Positions 1-10,819 of a DNA stretch of 64,000 nt are shown piece by piece; the first letter of the stretch is position 1, and every line of letters begins with the position of its first letter. Both the position numbers and the translations under genes were made by a program. Source of the DNA: Dastarcus helophoroides (taxonomy: Eukaryota; Arthropoda; Insecta; Coleoptera; Bothrideridae); assembly GCA_028583605.1 (NCBI GenBank), contig CM053337.1:20046488-20110487 (forward strand), written 5' to 3'. Under the pieces are notes generated by a model that did not search any database, was not told the origin of the DNA, and saw nothing but the letters and a program-made list of their open reading frames with translations.

Positions 1-1286
1 TTCGACCTAAATCTCAAAATTTTGACGTTAAACTCGAAGTTTCGACGTTCTTTTTTAGAAATTTCGACTTTAATCCAGAAATTTCGACTTAAATCTCGAA
101 ATTTCGACTTAAATCTCGAAATTTCGACTTAAATCCCGAAATTTCTGCTTTAAATTCGAAATGCCGGTTTTTTTTTCGAAATTCCAACATAAAATAGAAA
201 TTTCGACTTAAATTTCAAAACTTTGACTTTAAACTCGAAATCTCGACTTTTTCCTAGAAATTTCGACTTTTTCTAGAAATTTCGACTTGAAATTAGAATT
301 TTAACTTTAATTTCGAAATTTTGAATTTAAACCCGACTTTTTCCTAGAAATTTCGACTTTTTTCTAGAAATTTCGACTTTTTTCTCCAAATTTCGACTTT
401 AATCCCGAAATTTGGGCTTTAAACTCGAAATGCCGGGTTTTTCTTGAAATTCCAAGATAAAAGATAAATTTCGACCTAAATCTCAAAACTTTGACGTTAA
501 ACTCGAAGTTTCGACTTTCTTTTTTAGAAATTTCGACTTTAATCCCGAAATTTCGACTAAATCCCGAAATTTCTGCTTTAAACTCGAAATGCCGGGTTTT
601 TCTCGAAATTCCAACACAAAAGAGAAATTTCGACTTAAATTTCAAAACTTTGACTTTAAACTCGAAATTTCGACTTTTTCCTAGAAATGTCGACTTTTTT
701 CTAGAAATTTCGACTTTTTCTAGAAATTTCGACTTGAAATTAGAATTTTAACTTTAATTTCGAAATTTTGAATTTAAACCCGACTTTTGCCTAGAAATTT
801 CGACTTTTTTCTAGAAATTTCGACTTTTTTCTCCAAATTTCGACTTTAATCCCAAAATTTGGGCTTTAAACTCGAAATGCCGGGTTTTTCTTGAAATTCC
901 AAGATAAAATATAAATTTCGACCTAAATCTCAAAATTTTGACGTTAAACTCGAAGTTTCGACTTTCTTTTTTAGAAATTTCGACTTAAATTTCAAAACTG
1001 ACTTTAATCTCGAAATTTCGACTTTTTCCTAGAAATTTCGACTTTTTTCTAGAAATTTCGCCTTTTTTTCTAGAAAAAAAGTTCAAATTTCCGGTTTAAA
1101 GTCGAAATGATTTTTTTATTAGGAATTCCGACTTTAATATTAAAACTTCGACTTTATTCTTGGAACTTCAATCTCAATATTTGGACTTTAAACCGACTTG
1201 TTTCTCGAAATTTCGAATTTCATCACGAAATTTAGGCTTTAATCTTGAAATTTTGATTTTTTTTTTCTCGACATTCCTGGATTATG
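1..1286. repeat. Short-period AT-rich satellite, direct orientation
   Basis: Tandem, degenerate units of about 17-22 bp built on aaatttcgacttt, with linkers such as tttctaga, aatcccga and aaactcga. A longer order is visible. A cassette containing gaaatgccgggttttt recurs near 160, 425, 583 and 872, and copies two apart are about 420-450 bp distant. The same family occurs in inverted orientation at 4.9-7.45 kb and in both orientations at 50.9-52.15 kb. Short open frames here are chance products of the repeat. Confidence 0.9.
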
Positions 1287-1520
1287 ATACCGGACCGAGT
1301 AAATTTGGAACAAAAAATAAATCGAAGTGGGTTTTTAGTCTGAGGGTTTATAGCACTGCTGTTTCACTATCGTTTCAAAAATCACTAGGCAAACTGAAGG
1401 GAAAAGCTAGGCCTTTTGTGTCTGATACTGGACTGACTTGTTTGTCCACCGAAACCTTTTATCATGAAGCGAACGTAATTAAGAATCAATTTACCACCCC
1501 CAACGAATTCTATTCTTAGA

Positions 1521-1676
1521 GGTGTAGTAGAGTTAAAAATATGTGATCAGCGCGACTGGGAGTCGAATTCAGGACCACGTTACGCGGGTCAGTCTCTTAA
1601 CCACGGATCCACCGCCATCACTACTCTACTTATTCCCTTCACATAACATACTCTCGATGTCTGTTGTCTGCTACAG
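1521..1676 (-). mobile_element. 155-bp insert carrying a tRNA-like sequence
   Basis: This stretch is absent from the corresponding place in the intact MITE copy (near 62,814), so it is an insertion. On the minus strand, about 1620 to 1541 reads like a decayed tRNA. There is a gtggttaaga A-box-like segment and a gaattcgactccc B-box-like segment, and the outer gtgat and atcac can pair as an acceptor stem. The T stem is mismatched and I cannot assign an anticodon, so a functional tRNA is unlikely. A tRNA-derived SINE fragment or a tRNA pseudogene are the main options. Confidence 0.45.
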
Positions 1677-2204
1677 AAGGAAAGCAATGATCGTCATTTG
1701 TCCTTCTCAAATGTAGTTCTGTTGAAATCAAACGCAATTAGAACTGACAAATGACCAATTAAATGTACTGTATTTAAATAGTTAAACGTGCTTAAAATTG
1801 AAAATATGTACAACCGCAATCATAGACTAGTTTCGGCCTTCCTTGGCCTCGTCAGCATGGTACGGTGGTTGTATACACTTCCAACTTAAGCTGTTAGTCA
1901 GTCGTATAAGTATCCCCGACAGGAAATCTCCATTGGGTTACTTGTAATTGATTTTTAACTGTTTATTACGCAAACATTTTCGCTACATGCTAATTGAAGC
2001 ATTCTTCTCTGCTAAGATAATAAGATTTACATTTGTCAAAACTAGATGAAAGTAAAGTCACGCCGAGGACGTTTGTATCTATGGATGTTGCGATGCAACC
2101 CGTGATACAAGCTTTGCCTCATCTACGTGAACTTTGCAATTGCAATTTAGTTTTCATTAGATTCTAATGAAATTAGATTTCAATTGGATCATAATAAACT
2201 TGTA

Positions 2205-2673
2205 TACAGGGTGTTTCATAATTGCATGCTGAACCGGCAGGGGGATATTCCTTGGGCAATTTTAAGACAAAATTTTCGTATTAACATAGGTCGGGAAACG
2301 CTTCATTTTCGATATACACGGCGGTAAAAATTGAAGAAAAAATCGGTTTTTCTTCAATATTTCTGAGACTGGTTTAGATATTTTTTTGATATTCAGTACA
2401 CGATATCTGGGTATAAGAGCAAGTATTTTGACAAAAAAACATTTGTTCTGATTCCACCAGTGGCGTTCCCACAAACAGGTCGATACACATTTTTGAAAAA
2501 AAAATGTGACGCCAATGCTATTTTTCAAAATAAGAATTATTTTCCTAGTCTTTGTTGTGTTTCTATCAAAAATGAGCTCTTGACTTTTTGTCCTATGACG
2601 GACAGTTTCCGAATTAAAAAATAAAAATCATTTACTTGCTATGCCGCTGTGGTAGATTAATTTATTAATGAAA
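2205..2673 (+). repeat. Left terminal inverted repeat of the mariner
   Basis: This arm pairs with 3871-4341. Shared blocks include the outer tacagggtgtttcataatt, the central gtggcgttcccacaaacagg and the inner ccgctgtggtagattaattt. Differences are a few substitutions and homopolymer length changes. Confidence 0.9.
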
Positions 2674-2777
2674 ATCTAGTAGGGCACTGAGATTTAGTTT
2701 TGTATTTACAACCAAGTGTCAAATTTTTCACTTCAATACTTTATCTGAATGTGAGTGATTGATAAGTATAAGAAAAT

Positions 2778-3847
2778 ATGTTTGAGAATGCTGAGTTTGC
2801 CGATATTCATTACATGTACGGTCTTGCGGATGGAAATGCATTTGAAGCCAGGCGACTGTATGCAGAGCGTTTTCCGCAAAGAATTGTGCCAGATGCAAGA
2901 ACTTTTTCAAGCGTTCATAGAAGACTACGCGAGAAGGGTGTTTTAAACCCGATCATCACTTAAAAGGGGCACAAAGAACCGCAAGCACAGAAGAAACTGA
3001 AATAGCTGTTCTTAATTCAGTTGAGCAAAATCCCGAAATAAGCACAAGGAAAATTGCTAGTAATTTAAATATCTCCCATATTTTAGTCTGAAGAATACTT
3101 CACGATTTTTTGTTATACCCTTACCATATTCAACGGGTTCAGGCCTTACTGCCTCGGGATTTACCATTTCGTATAAATTTCTGCCAATGGTTTATTCAAA
3201 AAATTGTTGAAAATCCACTATTTGACAGAGAAGTATTATTTACTGATGAAGCCAGTTTTTCCCGAAATGCAATTAGAAACTTCCACAACAATCACTTTTG
3301 GGCTGAAGAGAACCCGCATGCCATGGTCGAAGTCAATCACCAAGAACAATTCTCGGTAAACGTGTGGGCAGGAATTGTTGACGACTATTTAATTGAACCC
3401 TTTTTTCTGCCAAGAAGATTAAATAGAGAAAATTATCGTCACTTTCTTGAAAATGATTTACCAGTGCTGTTAGAAGATGTCCCCGTTTTAATCCGAAATC
3501 GAATGTGGTTTATGCACGATGGTGCCCCTGCGCATTTTAGTGTTTTGGCAGGTGCATATTTGGACCAAAATTACAATAATCGCTGGATAGGCAGAGCAGG
3601 AACAGAATTATGGCCGCTTAGATCCCCTGTCCTGAACAGTCTAGATTATTTTTTATGGGGCTATCTTAAAACCTTAGTTTATAGCACCCCAATCCAAACT
3701 GAAGAAGAACTGAGAAATCGCATAACAGATTCCTGCAACACTATAAGAAATACGCCAGGAATTTTTCAACGAGTACGCGAATCTATGAGAAGAAGAGTTG
3801 AGGCGTGCATACTTGCAGGTGGTGGACATTTTCAACACCTGATATGA
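2778..3847 (+). pseudogene. Mariner transposase, DD41D rosa type, with frameshift and stop
   Basis: The N-terminal part (ATG at 2778, MFENAEFADIHYMYG) resembles the helix-turn-helix DNA-binding region of mariner transposases. It runs in one frame to a TAA near 2961. Homology continues in another frame from about 2954 (HHLKGAQRTAS), meets an in-frame TGA at 3089-3091, and then runs open to 3847. The catalytic core has FTDEASF (first Asp), FMHDGAPAHF (second Asp) and LDYFLWG (third Asp). Exactly 41 residues separate the last two Asp, the signature of rosa mariners. The normal SPDLNPLD motif has become SPVLNSLD. One frameshift and one stop make it unlikely to be functional, unless these are sequencing errors. 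Overlapping short frames at the 5' end are shadows. Confidence 0.9.
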
Positions 3848-3870
3848 TTTAATTAATTTCATTGTTAAGA

Positions 3871-4341
3871 TTTCATTAATAAATTAATCTACCACAGCGG
3901 CATAGCAAGTAAATGATTTTTATTTTTTAATTCGGAAACCGGCCGTCGTAGGACAAAAAGTCAAGAGCTCATTTTTGATAGAAACACAACAAAGACTAGG
4001 AAAATAATTCTTATTTTGAAAAATAGCATTGGCGTCACATTTTTTTTTTTCAAAAATGTGTATCGACCTGTTTGTGGGAACGCCACTGGTGGAATTAGAA
4101 CAAATGTTTTTTTGTCAAAATACTTGCTTTTATACCCAGATATCGTGTACTGAATATCAAAAAAATATCTAAACCAGTCTCAGAAATATTGAAGAAAAAC
4201 CGATTTTTTCTTCAATTTTTACCGCCCTGTATATCGAAAATGAAGCGTTTCCGGACCTATGTTAATATGAAAATTTTGTCTTAAAATTGCCCAAGAAATA
4301 TCCCCCTGCCGGTTCAGCATGCAATTATGAAACACCCTGTA
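3871..4341 (-). repeat. Right terminal inverted repeat of the mariner
   Basis: Reverse complement of 2205-2673. The transcript of the transposase would read into this arm, since the stop codon lies about 24 bp before it. Read-through RNA could therefore fold with the left arm. Confidence 0.9.
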
Positions 4342-4629
4342 TATTCGTATATACAAGGCTTATTATCTCAGCAATTAGAACTATTAATGGTAAACATCTA
4401 GGTTGTAATGGACCCAGGGACAAAAGCTTCCAGCAATTATCCCAGGCTCGACATTACTCACCCTTTGTCCATCCTAATTGCTTTTTCATGAAAAGAAAAA
4501 GCACTTAAGATGACAAACATCCTGTTATTCATTGGAGTGTAATTATCTTATCAATTTGGTGAACACTTGAATTTCTGCCTAGCGATTTTTTCTGCCATTA
4601 AGGGTCGTCAAAAGGTTGAATATAAGGTT

Positions 4630-7450
4630 TAAAATCGAAATTTCGACTTTAATCTTGAAATTTCGACTTCACTCTTGAAATTTCGAGTTTTTTCTGAAAA
4701 GTACGATATTAAAGTTGAAATTTTGAGTTTAAAGTCGAAATTTCTGTAGTCTATGGTTCAGTTAGACAGATGACAGTTGCGTCTCACTACTTTCTTTCCT
4801 GACAGTTGGCAGTAGGGCGCGTTTAGTAATTTCTGTGTTTAATTATCAAAATTTCGACTTTTTTCTCGACATTTTGGGATTAAATTCGAAATTTCGAGTA
4901 AAAAGGTAAAATTTCTCGAAAAACGGTCGAAATTTCTAACAAAAGTCGGGTTTAAATTCCAAATTTCGAGATTAAAGTTAAAATTCTAATTTCAAACCGA
5001 AATTAAAGTCGAATTTTCTTAGAAAAAAAGGCGAAATTTCTAGAAAAAAGTCGAAATTTCTAGAAAAAACTCGAAATTATTAGAAGAAAGTCGAAATTTC
5101 GAGTTTAAAGTCAAAATTTTGAAATTTAAGTCGACATTCATCTTTTATGTTGGAATTTCGAGAAAAACCCGGCATTTCGAGTTTAAAGCAGAAATTTCGG
5201 GATTTAAGTCGAAATTTCGAGTTTAACGTCAAAATTTTGAAATTTACATCGAAATTTATCTTTTATCTTGGAATTTCAAGAAAAACCCGACATTTCGAGT
5301 TTAAAGCCCAAATTTCGAGATTAGTTAAAAGCCCAAATTTCGGGATTAAAGTTGAAATTTGGAGACAAAAGTCGAAATTTCTAGAAAAAAGTCGAAATTT
5401 GGAGAAAAAAGTCGAAATTTCTAGGAAAAAGTCGGGTTTAAATTCAAAATTTCGAAATTAAAGTTAAAATTCTAATTTCAGGTCGAAATTTCTAGAAAAA
5501 GTCGAAATTTCTAGAAAAAAGTCGAAATTTCGAGTTTAACGTCAAAATTTTGAGATAAAGGTCTTTGATCTCAGAATTTCAAGAAAAACCCGACATTTCG
5601 AATTTAAAGCCCAAATTTCGGGATTAAAGTCGAAATTTGGAGAAAAAAGTCGAAATTTCTAAGGAAAAGTCGGGTTTAAATTCAAAATTTCGAAATTAAA
5701 GTTAAAATTCTAATTTCAAGTCGAAATTTCTAGAAAAAGTCGAAATTTCTAGAAAAAAGTCGAAATTTCTACAAAAATGTCGAAATTTTTAGGAAAAAAT
5801 TCAAATTTCGAGTTTAAAGAAATTTCAACTTTAATTCTTTAATCCCGAAATTTCGACTTTTACATCTGCTTTTTTTTTCACGAAATTTCAACTTTTTTCT
5901 CGAAATTTCGACTTTAATCTTTTAATATCGAAATTTAAACTTTTACATCGACTTCTTCTCGAAATCTCGACTTTAATGTCGAAATTTCAGCTTTAGACTT
6001 GAAATTTCGATTTCAAACAAAAATAAATCGACTTGATTTTCGAAATTTCGACTTTAAACTGGAAATTTCGATTTTTTCTAGAAAGTTCAACTTTTTTCTA
6101 GAAATTTCGACTTTTTTTCTAAAAATTTCGACTTTTTCTAGAAATTTTAACTTGAAATTAAAGTTTTTCCATTAATTTCGAAATTTTGAATTTAAACCCG
6201 ACTTGTTCCTAGAAATTTCGACTTTTTTTTCTAGAAATTTCGACTTTTTTCTCCAAATTTCGACTTTAATCCCGAAATTTGGGCTTTAAACTCAAAAATG
6301 CCGGATTTTCTGAAATTAAGATAAATTTTCGACCTACATTCAAATTTTGACGTAAATTCAGTTTCGATTCTTTTTAAAATTGACTTTAATCAAATTCGGG
6401 TTAAGTCGAATTTGGAGACAAAGTCGAAATTCTAGAAAAAAGTCGAAATTCCTAGAAAGTCGAAATCTAGGAAAGTCGTTAATTCAAAATTTCGAATTAA
6501 GTTAAAATTCTAATTTCAGGTCGAAATTTTAGAAAAGTCGAATTTCGAGTTTAACGTCAAATTTTGAATTTAGGTCGAAATTTTTCTTTGATTTCAGAAT
6601 TTCAAGAAAAACGGCATTTCGAGTTTAAAGCAGAAATTTCGGGATTAAGTCGAAATTTGGAGAAAGTCAAATTTTCAGAAAAAGTCGAAATTTGATTAAG
6701 TCAAAATTAGAGTTTAAGCGAAATTTATCTTGATCTAAAGTTCAAAAAACACGACATTTCGAGTTAAAGCAAATTTCGGGATTAAAGTCGAAATTCAGAG
6801 AAAAAAGTCGAAATTTCTAAAAAAAAAGTCGAAATTTCTAGAAAAAAGTCAAAATTTTGAAACTTAAGTCGAAATTTCTTTTTTATGTTGGAATTTCGAG
6901 AAAACCCCATCATTTAGAGTTTAAAGCAGAAATTTTGAAGAAAGTCGAAATTTCGAGATTGTAGACGAAATTTCGAGATTGAAGTCGAAATTTCGAGATT
7001 AAAGTCGAAATTTCCAGAAAAAAAGTCGAAATTTTGAGTTTAACGTCAAAATTTTGAGATTTAGATCGAAATTTGATCTTGGAATTTCAAGAAAAACCCA
7101 GCATTTCGAGTTTAAAACACAAATTTCGGGAATAAAGTCGAAGTTTGAAGAAAAAAGTTGAAATTTGGAGAAAAAAGTCGAAATTTCTAGAAAAAAGTCG
7201 AAATTTCGAGTTTAAAGTCAAAATTTCGAGATTTAAGTCGAAATGTATCTTTTAGAGCGGAATTTCGAGAAAAATCCGACATTTCGAGTTTAAAACTGAA
7301 ATTTCGGGATTAAAGTCGAAATTTCCAGAAAAAAAGTCGAAATTTCTAGAAAAAAGTCGAAATTTCGAGATTAAAGTGGAAATTTCGAGATTAAAGTGGA
7401 AATTTCAAGAAAAAAGTCGAAATTTCAAGACTAGAGTTGAAATTTTAAGA
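4630..7450. repeat. Short-period satellite with alternating orientation
   Basis: Same family as 1-1286. It reads direct to about 4695, mostly inverted from 4890 to 5815, direct from 5820 to about 6370, and inverted again to 7450. The flips create long inverted repeats. For example, 5577-5810 is nearly the reverse complement of 6080-6315. A non-satellite core sits at 4742-4855. The part 6310-6780 differs from neighbouring units by many 1-2 base losses in homopolymers. Confidence 0.88.
4742..4855 (-). repeat. Non-satellite core cassette, inverted copy
   Basis: About 115 bp of non-repetitive sequence inside the satellite. It includes ctgacagttggcagtagggc and agacagatgacagtt. Its reverse complement matches cassettes at 51,282-51,420 and 51,790-51,925, so the cassette belongs to the repeat family rather than to this locus. 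Confidence 0.8.
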
Positions 7451-8028
7451 CAAATCTGCGTAATAGGCTGTAAAGTGTTAAATCAACCTTTAAGTAAGTT
7501 ACAAACAAAATCACTAGAACTAAAGCGGGCTTTACGATCAAACGCTTTGATGGTTAACGTGTTGCCTATATTTCAGGGGTTGTTTGGCGGAAATGATCGG
7601 ATTAAATGATTTCCATCTTATTTTTATTGTCATTAGTAACAACTTAGTAATTCTCAACAGAAATTGACATAAAACATAAAAGAATCACTCTTAAAACAAC
7701 CGACAACGAAGCAAAATATTTAGCGATATTTAGGTTAGGATTTTAAGAACACATGACATCATTAAGAAGTGTCATAGCGCTGCCACACGACTATATCTAA
7801 ATATTACTAGTTCTTGTTATTGCCACTACAAAATTAGAAGTACAAAGACTACTTTTACGCAGATTTGTCTAAAATCGACTAAATACGAGATATTTTTAGT
7901 GTCGTTCTGTCATTCTCTGTTCTTATTACATACTTAATACTATGCTGACAGCAGAAATTATTCAAAAACTTTATCAAACTTTAAATCGTACGTGGTTGCC
8001 GTCTTTTAACTGATTTTTGTTTCTTCTT
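7451..8028. other. Unique AT-rich spacer
   Basis: No repeat, RNA or convincing coding region seen. The open frame overlapping 7376-7609 starts inside the satellite and has no recognisable domain. Confidence 0.5.
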
Positions 8029-8100
8029 TATTATACACACACGCCACTGCACACACTTAATTCACTGTCACTCAATCGTCGAAATGTCAACAACAAAATG
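8029..8100 (+). repeat. Direct duplication, copy A
   Basis: Contains ttattatacacacacgccac, cactgtcact and caacaacaaaatgacat. A second copy is split by the element at 8175-9180: its left part is at about 8148-8174 and its right part at 9186-9262. The unsplit copy A acts as an internal empty site. Confidence 0.7.
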
Positions 8101-8174
8101 ACATAATTTCTTTAATTAATCAATTTTAAGTAATCGATTCTTTTTCTTCTTCATTATACAAGCACACGCCATTG

Positions 8175-9180
8175 CCACAGTATAGACATTAGCTTACGCA
8201 TACAGTAGCGGCAAAGTGCTAAAATTTTGTCACGAATTTTGATTGCCCATGCGTCAATTTGCACAAACCCGAACATGGCGTCGTAGTGTTCTATGACAAC
8301 CAGAAATAAGATCTATGGTCGTTGGGTAACTGAATGTCAGCTTCGAGTTGCCAAGTGTTCGGGAAAATCAGCACTTGAGCGAATATGAATTTTTATTTTA
8401 CGTTCATATGTTATCCATTCATGGTAAAAATGTAAGACAATTTATCTACATTTATGGATGTTCTAGAAATTTGATATGGTCAGGGATTTTCATCCGAATT
8501 ATGGGATTTTTAAGCAGATTGTTCGCGAATAATGTTTAAGTCATCTGGCAACACCGGATCAGTTTTATTTAAATGTCAGTCTCGTTATAATTCATTGCGC
8601 TAATAAGATGAAACCAAATAAAAGAGAAAAAGAGGAGAATTTACACGTTCTATTTATAAATGTAACTCTAACAGCAATAATAATTTGATAAAATCAGCTT
8701 ATTTTTAATTTCCAAAAGACGGCAAATGGTAATATTCGGGTGCACCCAATTTGTTTTATTAAAAAAAAACACTGTTTTATTATACTCGCATTTGCCAGTT
8801 TTATACAACAAAATAAACAAGTTGTTTCCTGTAGAAATTATTTTGCCGTCAGTCACAACCTGCCTTTAGTTTTTCTTTGTGTATTCTTTATACTTATCAG
8901 GTTATCAGTAATTACAAAATACACAGTATTTAAATAATACACGAGAACAAGTATTTTTGGACTATTTGTAGAGTAGTAAATTAGAATTTAAACGGTAAAA
9001 ACTATTGAAATTAATAAACTTGATGGTTTTGTTTAATAAATAAATTTAAATTTTCGCGGGCGTGCACAATCCACAACATGGCTGACTCCACTGAAGGTCA
9101 ACGATTTTAGCTACTTCAAGATCAAAGGTACCGACACTTCTTGTCGCTACTGTATGCGTAAGCTAATATCTATACTGTGT
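8175..9180. mobile_element. ~1-kb TIR element, non-autonomous DNA transposon
   Basis: The ends are inverted copies of each other: cacagtatagacattagctt at 8176-8195 and its near-perfect reverse complement ending at 9179. The match extends through cgcatacagtagcg, giving TIRs of about 36 bp. The flanks carry a 5-bp direct repeat, cattg, at 8170-8174 and 9181-9185. The interior has no transposase. The terminal CAC and the 5-bp duplication would fit a Transib-like family, but I cannot confirm this. The duplicate at 8029-8100 shows the site without insertion. Confidence 0.75.
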
Positions 9181-9251
9181 CATTGTTAACAAATTTAAAT
9201 CACTGTCACTTGTCGACGAGATGTAATATCGACGAAATGTCCAACAACAAA

Positions 9252-9500
9252 ATGACATCAAAATAATCTCTCAGTGTCTCCGTTTGAAGGCAAAATTGAT
9301 GTATCCTAGTATGCGCGCACGTGTGTCTCACAGGTAGTCGGTAGCTGACCAAAATCCACAAAAAAACCATATATGTAATACATATTAGTAGTATTAATAA
9401 ATAGTATTACATATATGAAAAAAACACAAAAATACCATCGTAAACACTAACCTCGCTGTCACTTTCGCGTACAGAAAACGCATACAAAGCATAGAACGAG
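9252..9500 (+). repeat. Direct duplication, first copy
   Basis: Shares atgacatcaaaataatct, ggcaaaattgatg, atcctagtatgcgc and gtacagaaaacgcatacaaa with 9648-9817, about 390 bp downstream. The pieces between the shared blocks differ, so this is an older duplication. Small open frames on the minus strand come from it and have no recognisable product. Confidence 0.65.
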
Positions 9501-9502
9501 GG

Positions 9503-9650
9503 ATGAGTATCGAATGTCGAAGTTTAGAAAACATCGATGTTATGCCAAAAAACCATCGATGTTTTGCCATCGACGTTTTGTTTCCGATGTTTTCATAACA
9601 TCGATGTTGATACAATCGATTTTTTAATGTTATTTCTATTTTTGAAAGCA
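9503..9650 (+). mobile_element. Fragment of ATCGATG-rich hAT-like MITE
   Basis: Begins gggatgagtatcgaatgtcg and runs through repeated catcgatgtt motifs to atttttgaaagcaatg. It matches the left part of 10,248-10,815. No right end is present here, so it looks truncated. Confidence 0.5.
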
Positions 9651-9817
9651 ATGACATCAAAATAATCTTTCCATGTCTCCGTGTGTAGGCAAAATTGATG
9701 AATCCTAGTATGCGCATCTGTGCAGAGGTGCATCTGTAGCCGACTAAAATCTACAAAAAAGACAAACGTAAACACTGACCTCGCGGTCACATTCTTGTAC
9801 AGAAAACGCATACAAAA

Positions 9818-10204
9818 TAGGGATGCAACGATATACCGGCTGACCGATCTTATCAATAATATCGTCTGACCGATATTATCGATAATATTGAAGCAAAAAT
9901 ATCAATATTTATATCGATATTGTAACATCGTCGATATGATATTATCGATATTGCCCGATAGCCGATACCAATCGTCCAATTGTCGCCAATGCTGGATATA
10001 AATATGGAGATCAAGGACCTTTTTTTTTGCTCACCAAAAATAATAGGACCGAAATACGTAGAAATTTCTAAGAGTGGAGCACCGTTTACTAATTTTGTTA
10101 TCCAAAATATCGATTATCGATAAAAAAATGCTCGATATTATCGATTATCGATATTTGCCTGCTGTCAATATTTATATCGATATTAAAATTATCTTGCATC
10201 CCTA
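9818..10204. mobile_element. 387-bp MITE dense in TATCGATA motifs
   Basis: The ends are inverted, tagggatgcaa at 9818 and ttgcatcccta at 10,194-10,204, which resembles hAT-type termini. The interior is a patchwork of gatatt, atcgat and tatcgata palindromes, with six exact TATCGATA copies that I can count. In Drosophila TATCGATA is the DRE bound by DREF and related to BEAF-32 sites, so the element could import binding sites. I could not define an 8-bp target duplication. Confidence 0.65.
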
Positions 10205-10247
10205 AATTCAGGAATCGTTCAATTCGAAGCCGCTATAATCGATTTCG

Positions 10248-10815
10248 TCAGGGAGTAGTATCGAATGTCGATGTTTTGAGAACATCGATGTTACGCAAAA
10301 GAAACATTGACGTTTTGTTTCCGATGTTTTCATGACATCGATGTTATTCCAATCGATTTGTTAAATTGTTTTTATTTTTGAAAGCAATCTTACAAAAATG
10401 GATTAATTGCACTGGAAAAATGGCTTCTTTAATTTACTGAGTACTTTCGTCTATACGTTATTATCTAAACCGAAAACCTATTAAATTGTTTAGGTTAATA
10501 TCATTTTTGAGCGCCATCTAATGTTACCATTCGCACCAAGTATTCCAGAAAATAGTTTCTCAATTTACTAATGTCAATAAACTAAAACGTTATCTGCCAC
10601 CTAGTAAATAACACGATGAAACATTGCGACTATAAATACAAAAATAGTTTGTTAATCCAGATTTTATTAGGTATATTACCCGTGGATTAGGCATGCGTAA
10701 CAGTATCTATGTGATAAAAACATCGATGTTCGCATGACGATATATCGTTAACACCGTTCTTGTGAAGTTACTACCGATGGACAACATCGATGTTTAAATA
10801 ATCGATTCGCATCCC
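10248..10815. mobile_element. ATCGATG-rich hAT-like MITE
   Basis: The left end is cagggagtagtatcgaatgt and the right end reads attcgcatccc, so outer ggga and tccc ends with internal aacatcgatgtt palindromes face each other. It shares its left part with 9503-9650. No coding capacity is visible. The boundaries are approximate because the ends match imperfectly. Confidence 0.5.
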
Positions 10816-10819
10816 GAAT

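Larger units (their letters stand above)
2205..4341 (+). mobile_element. rosa-type (DD41D) mariner transposon, inactive
   Basis: The element is 2137 bp, starts tacagggtgtttcataatt and ends with the inverted form. A TA dinucleotide flanks each side (2203-2204 and 4342-4343), as expected for Tc1/mariner. Terminal inverted repeats are about 470 bp (2205-2673 and 3871-4341), far longer than the roughly 30 bp of classical mariners. It contains a transposase remnant at 2778-3847. The two TIRs differ at only a few positions, so insertion or TIR homogenisation is fairly recent. Confidence 0.92.
1746..4370. mobile_element. Element with 12-bp target duplication, later hit by mariner
   Basis: The 12-bp string gcaattagaact occurs at 1734-1745 and again at 4371-4382. 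The uninterrupted MITE has it once (in the form gcaattaggaca). Everything between is therefore an insertion with a target-site duplication. Removing the mariner leaves about 487 bp (1746-2204 plus 4344-4370). This remainder includes a ggccttccttggcc palindromic segment near 1834. A 12-bp duplication suits LINE-driven retroposition, but I see no clear pol III promoter or A-tail. Confidence 0.6.
1287..4629 (+). mobile_element. MITE-like element, copy 1, broken by nested insertions
   Basis: Host pieces at 1287-1520, 1677-1745 and 4383-4629 align in order with an uninterrupted copy at 62,574-63,143. Shared landmarks include caaaaatcactaggcaaa, aaggctaggccttttgt-like sequence, ggacccagggacaaaagctt, attatcccaggct and tttctgcctagcgatttttt. 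The removed pieces sum to about 550 bp, against 570 bp in the intact copy. The intact copy begins ataccgg and ends cggtat, suggesting short terminal inverted repeats. It has no coding capacity. Family unknown. Confidence 0.8.

Noticed and set aside
1541..1620. A functional tRNA gene on the minus strand
   Set aside because: A- and B-box-like segments and a partial acceptor stem are present, but the T stem is mismatched and no clear anticodon arm can be drawn.
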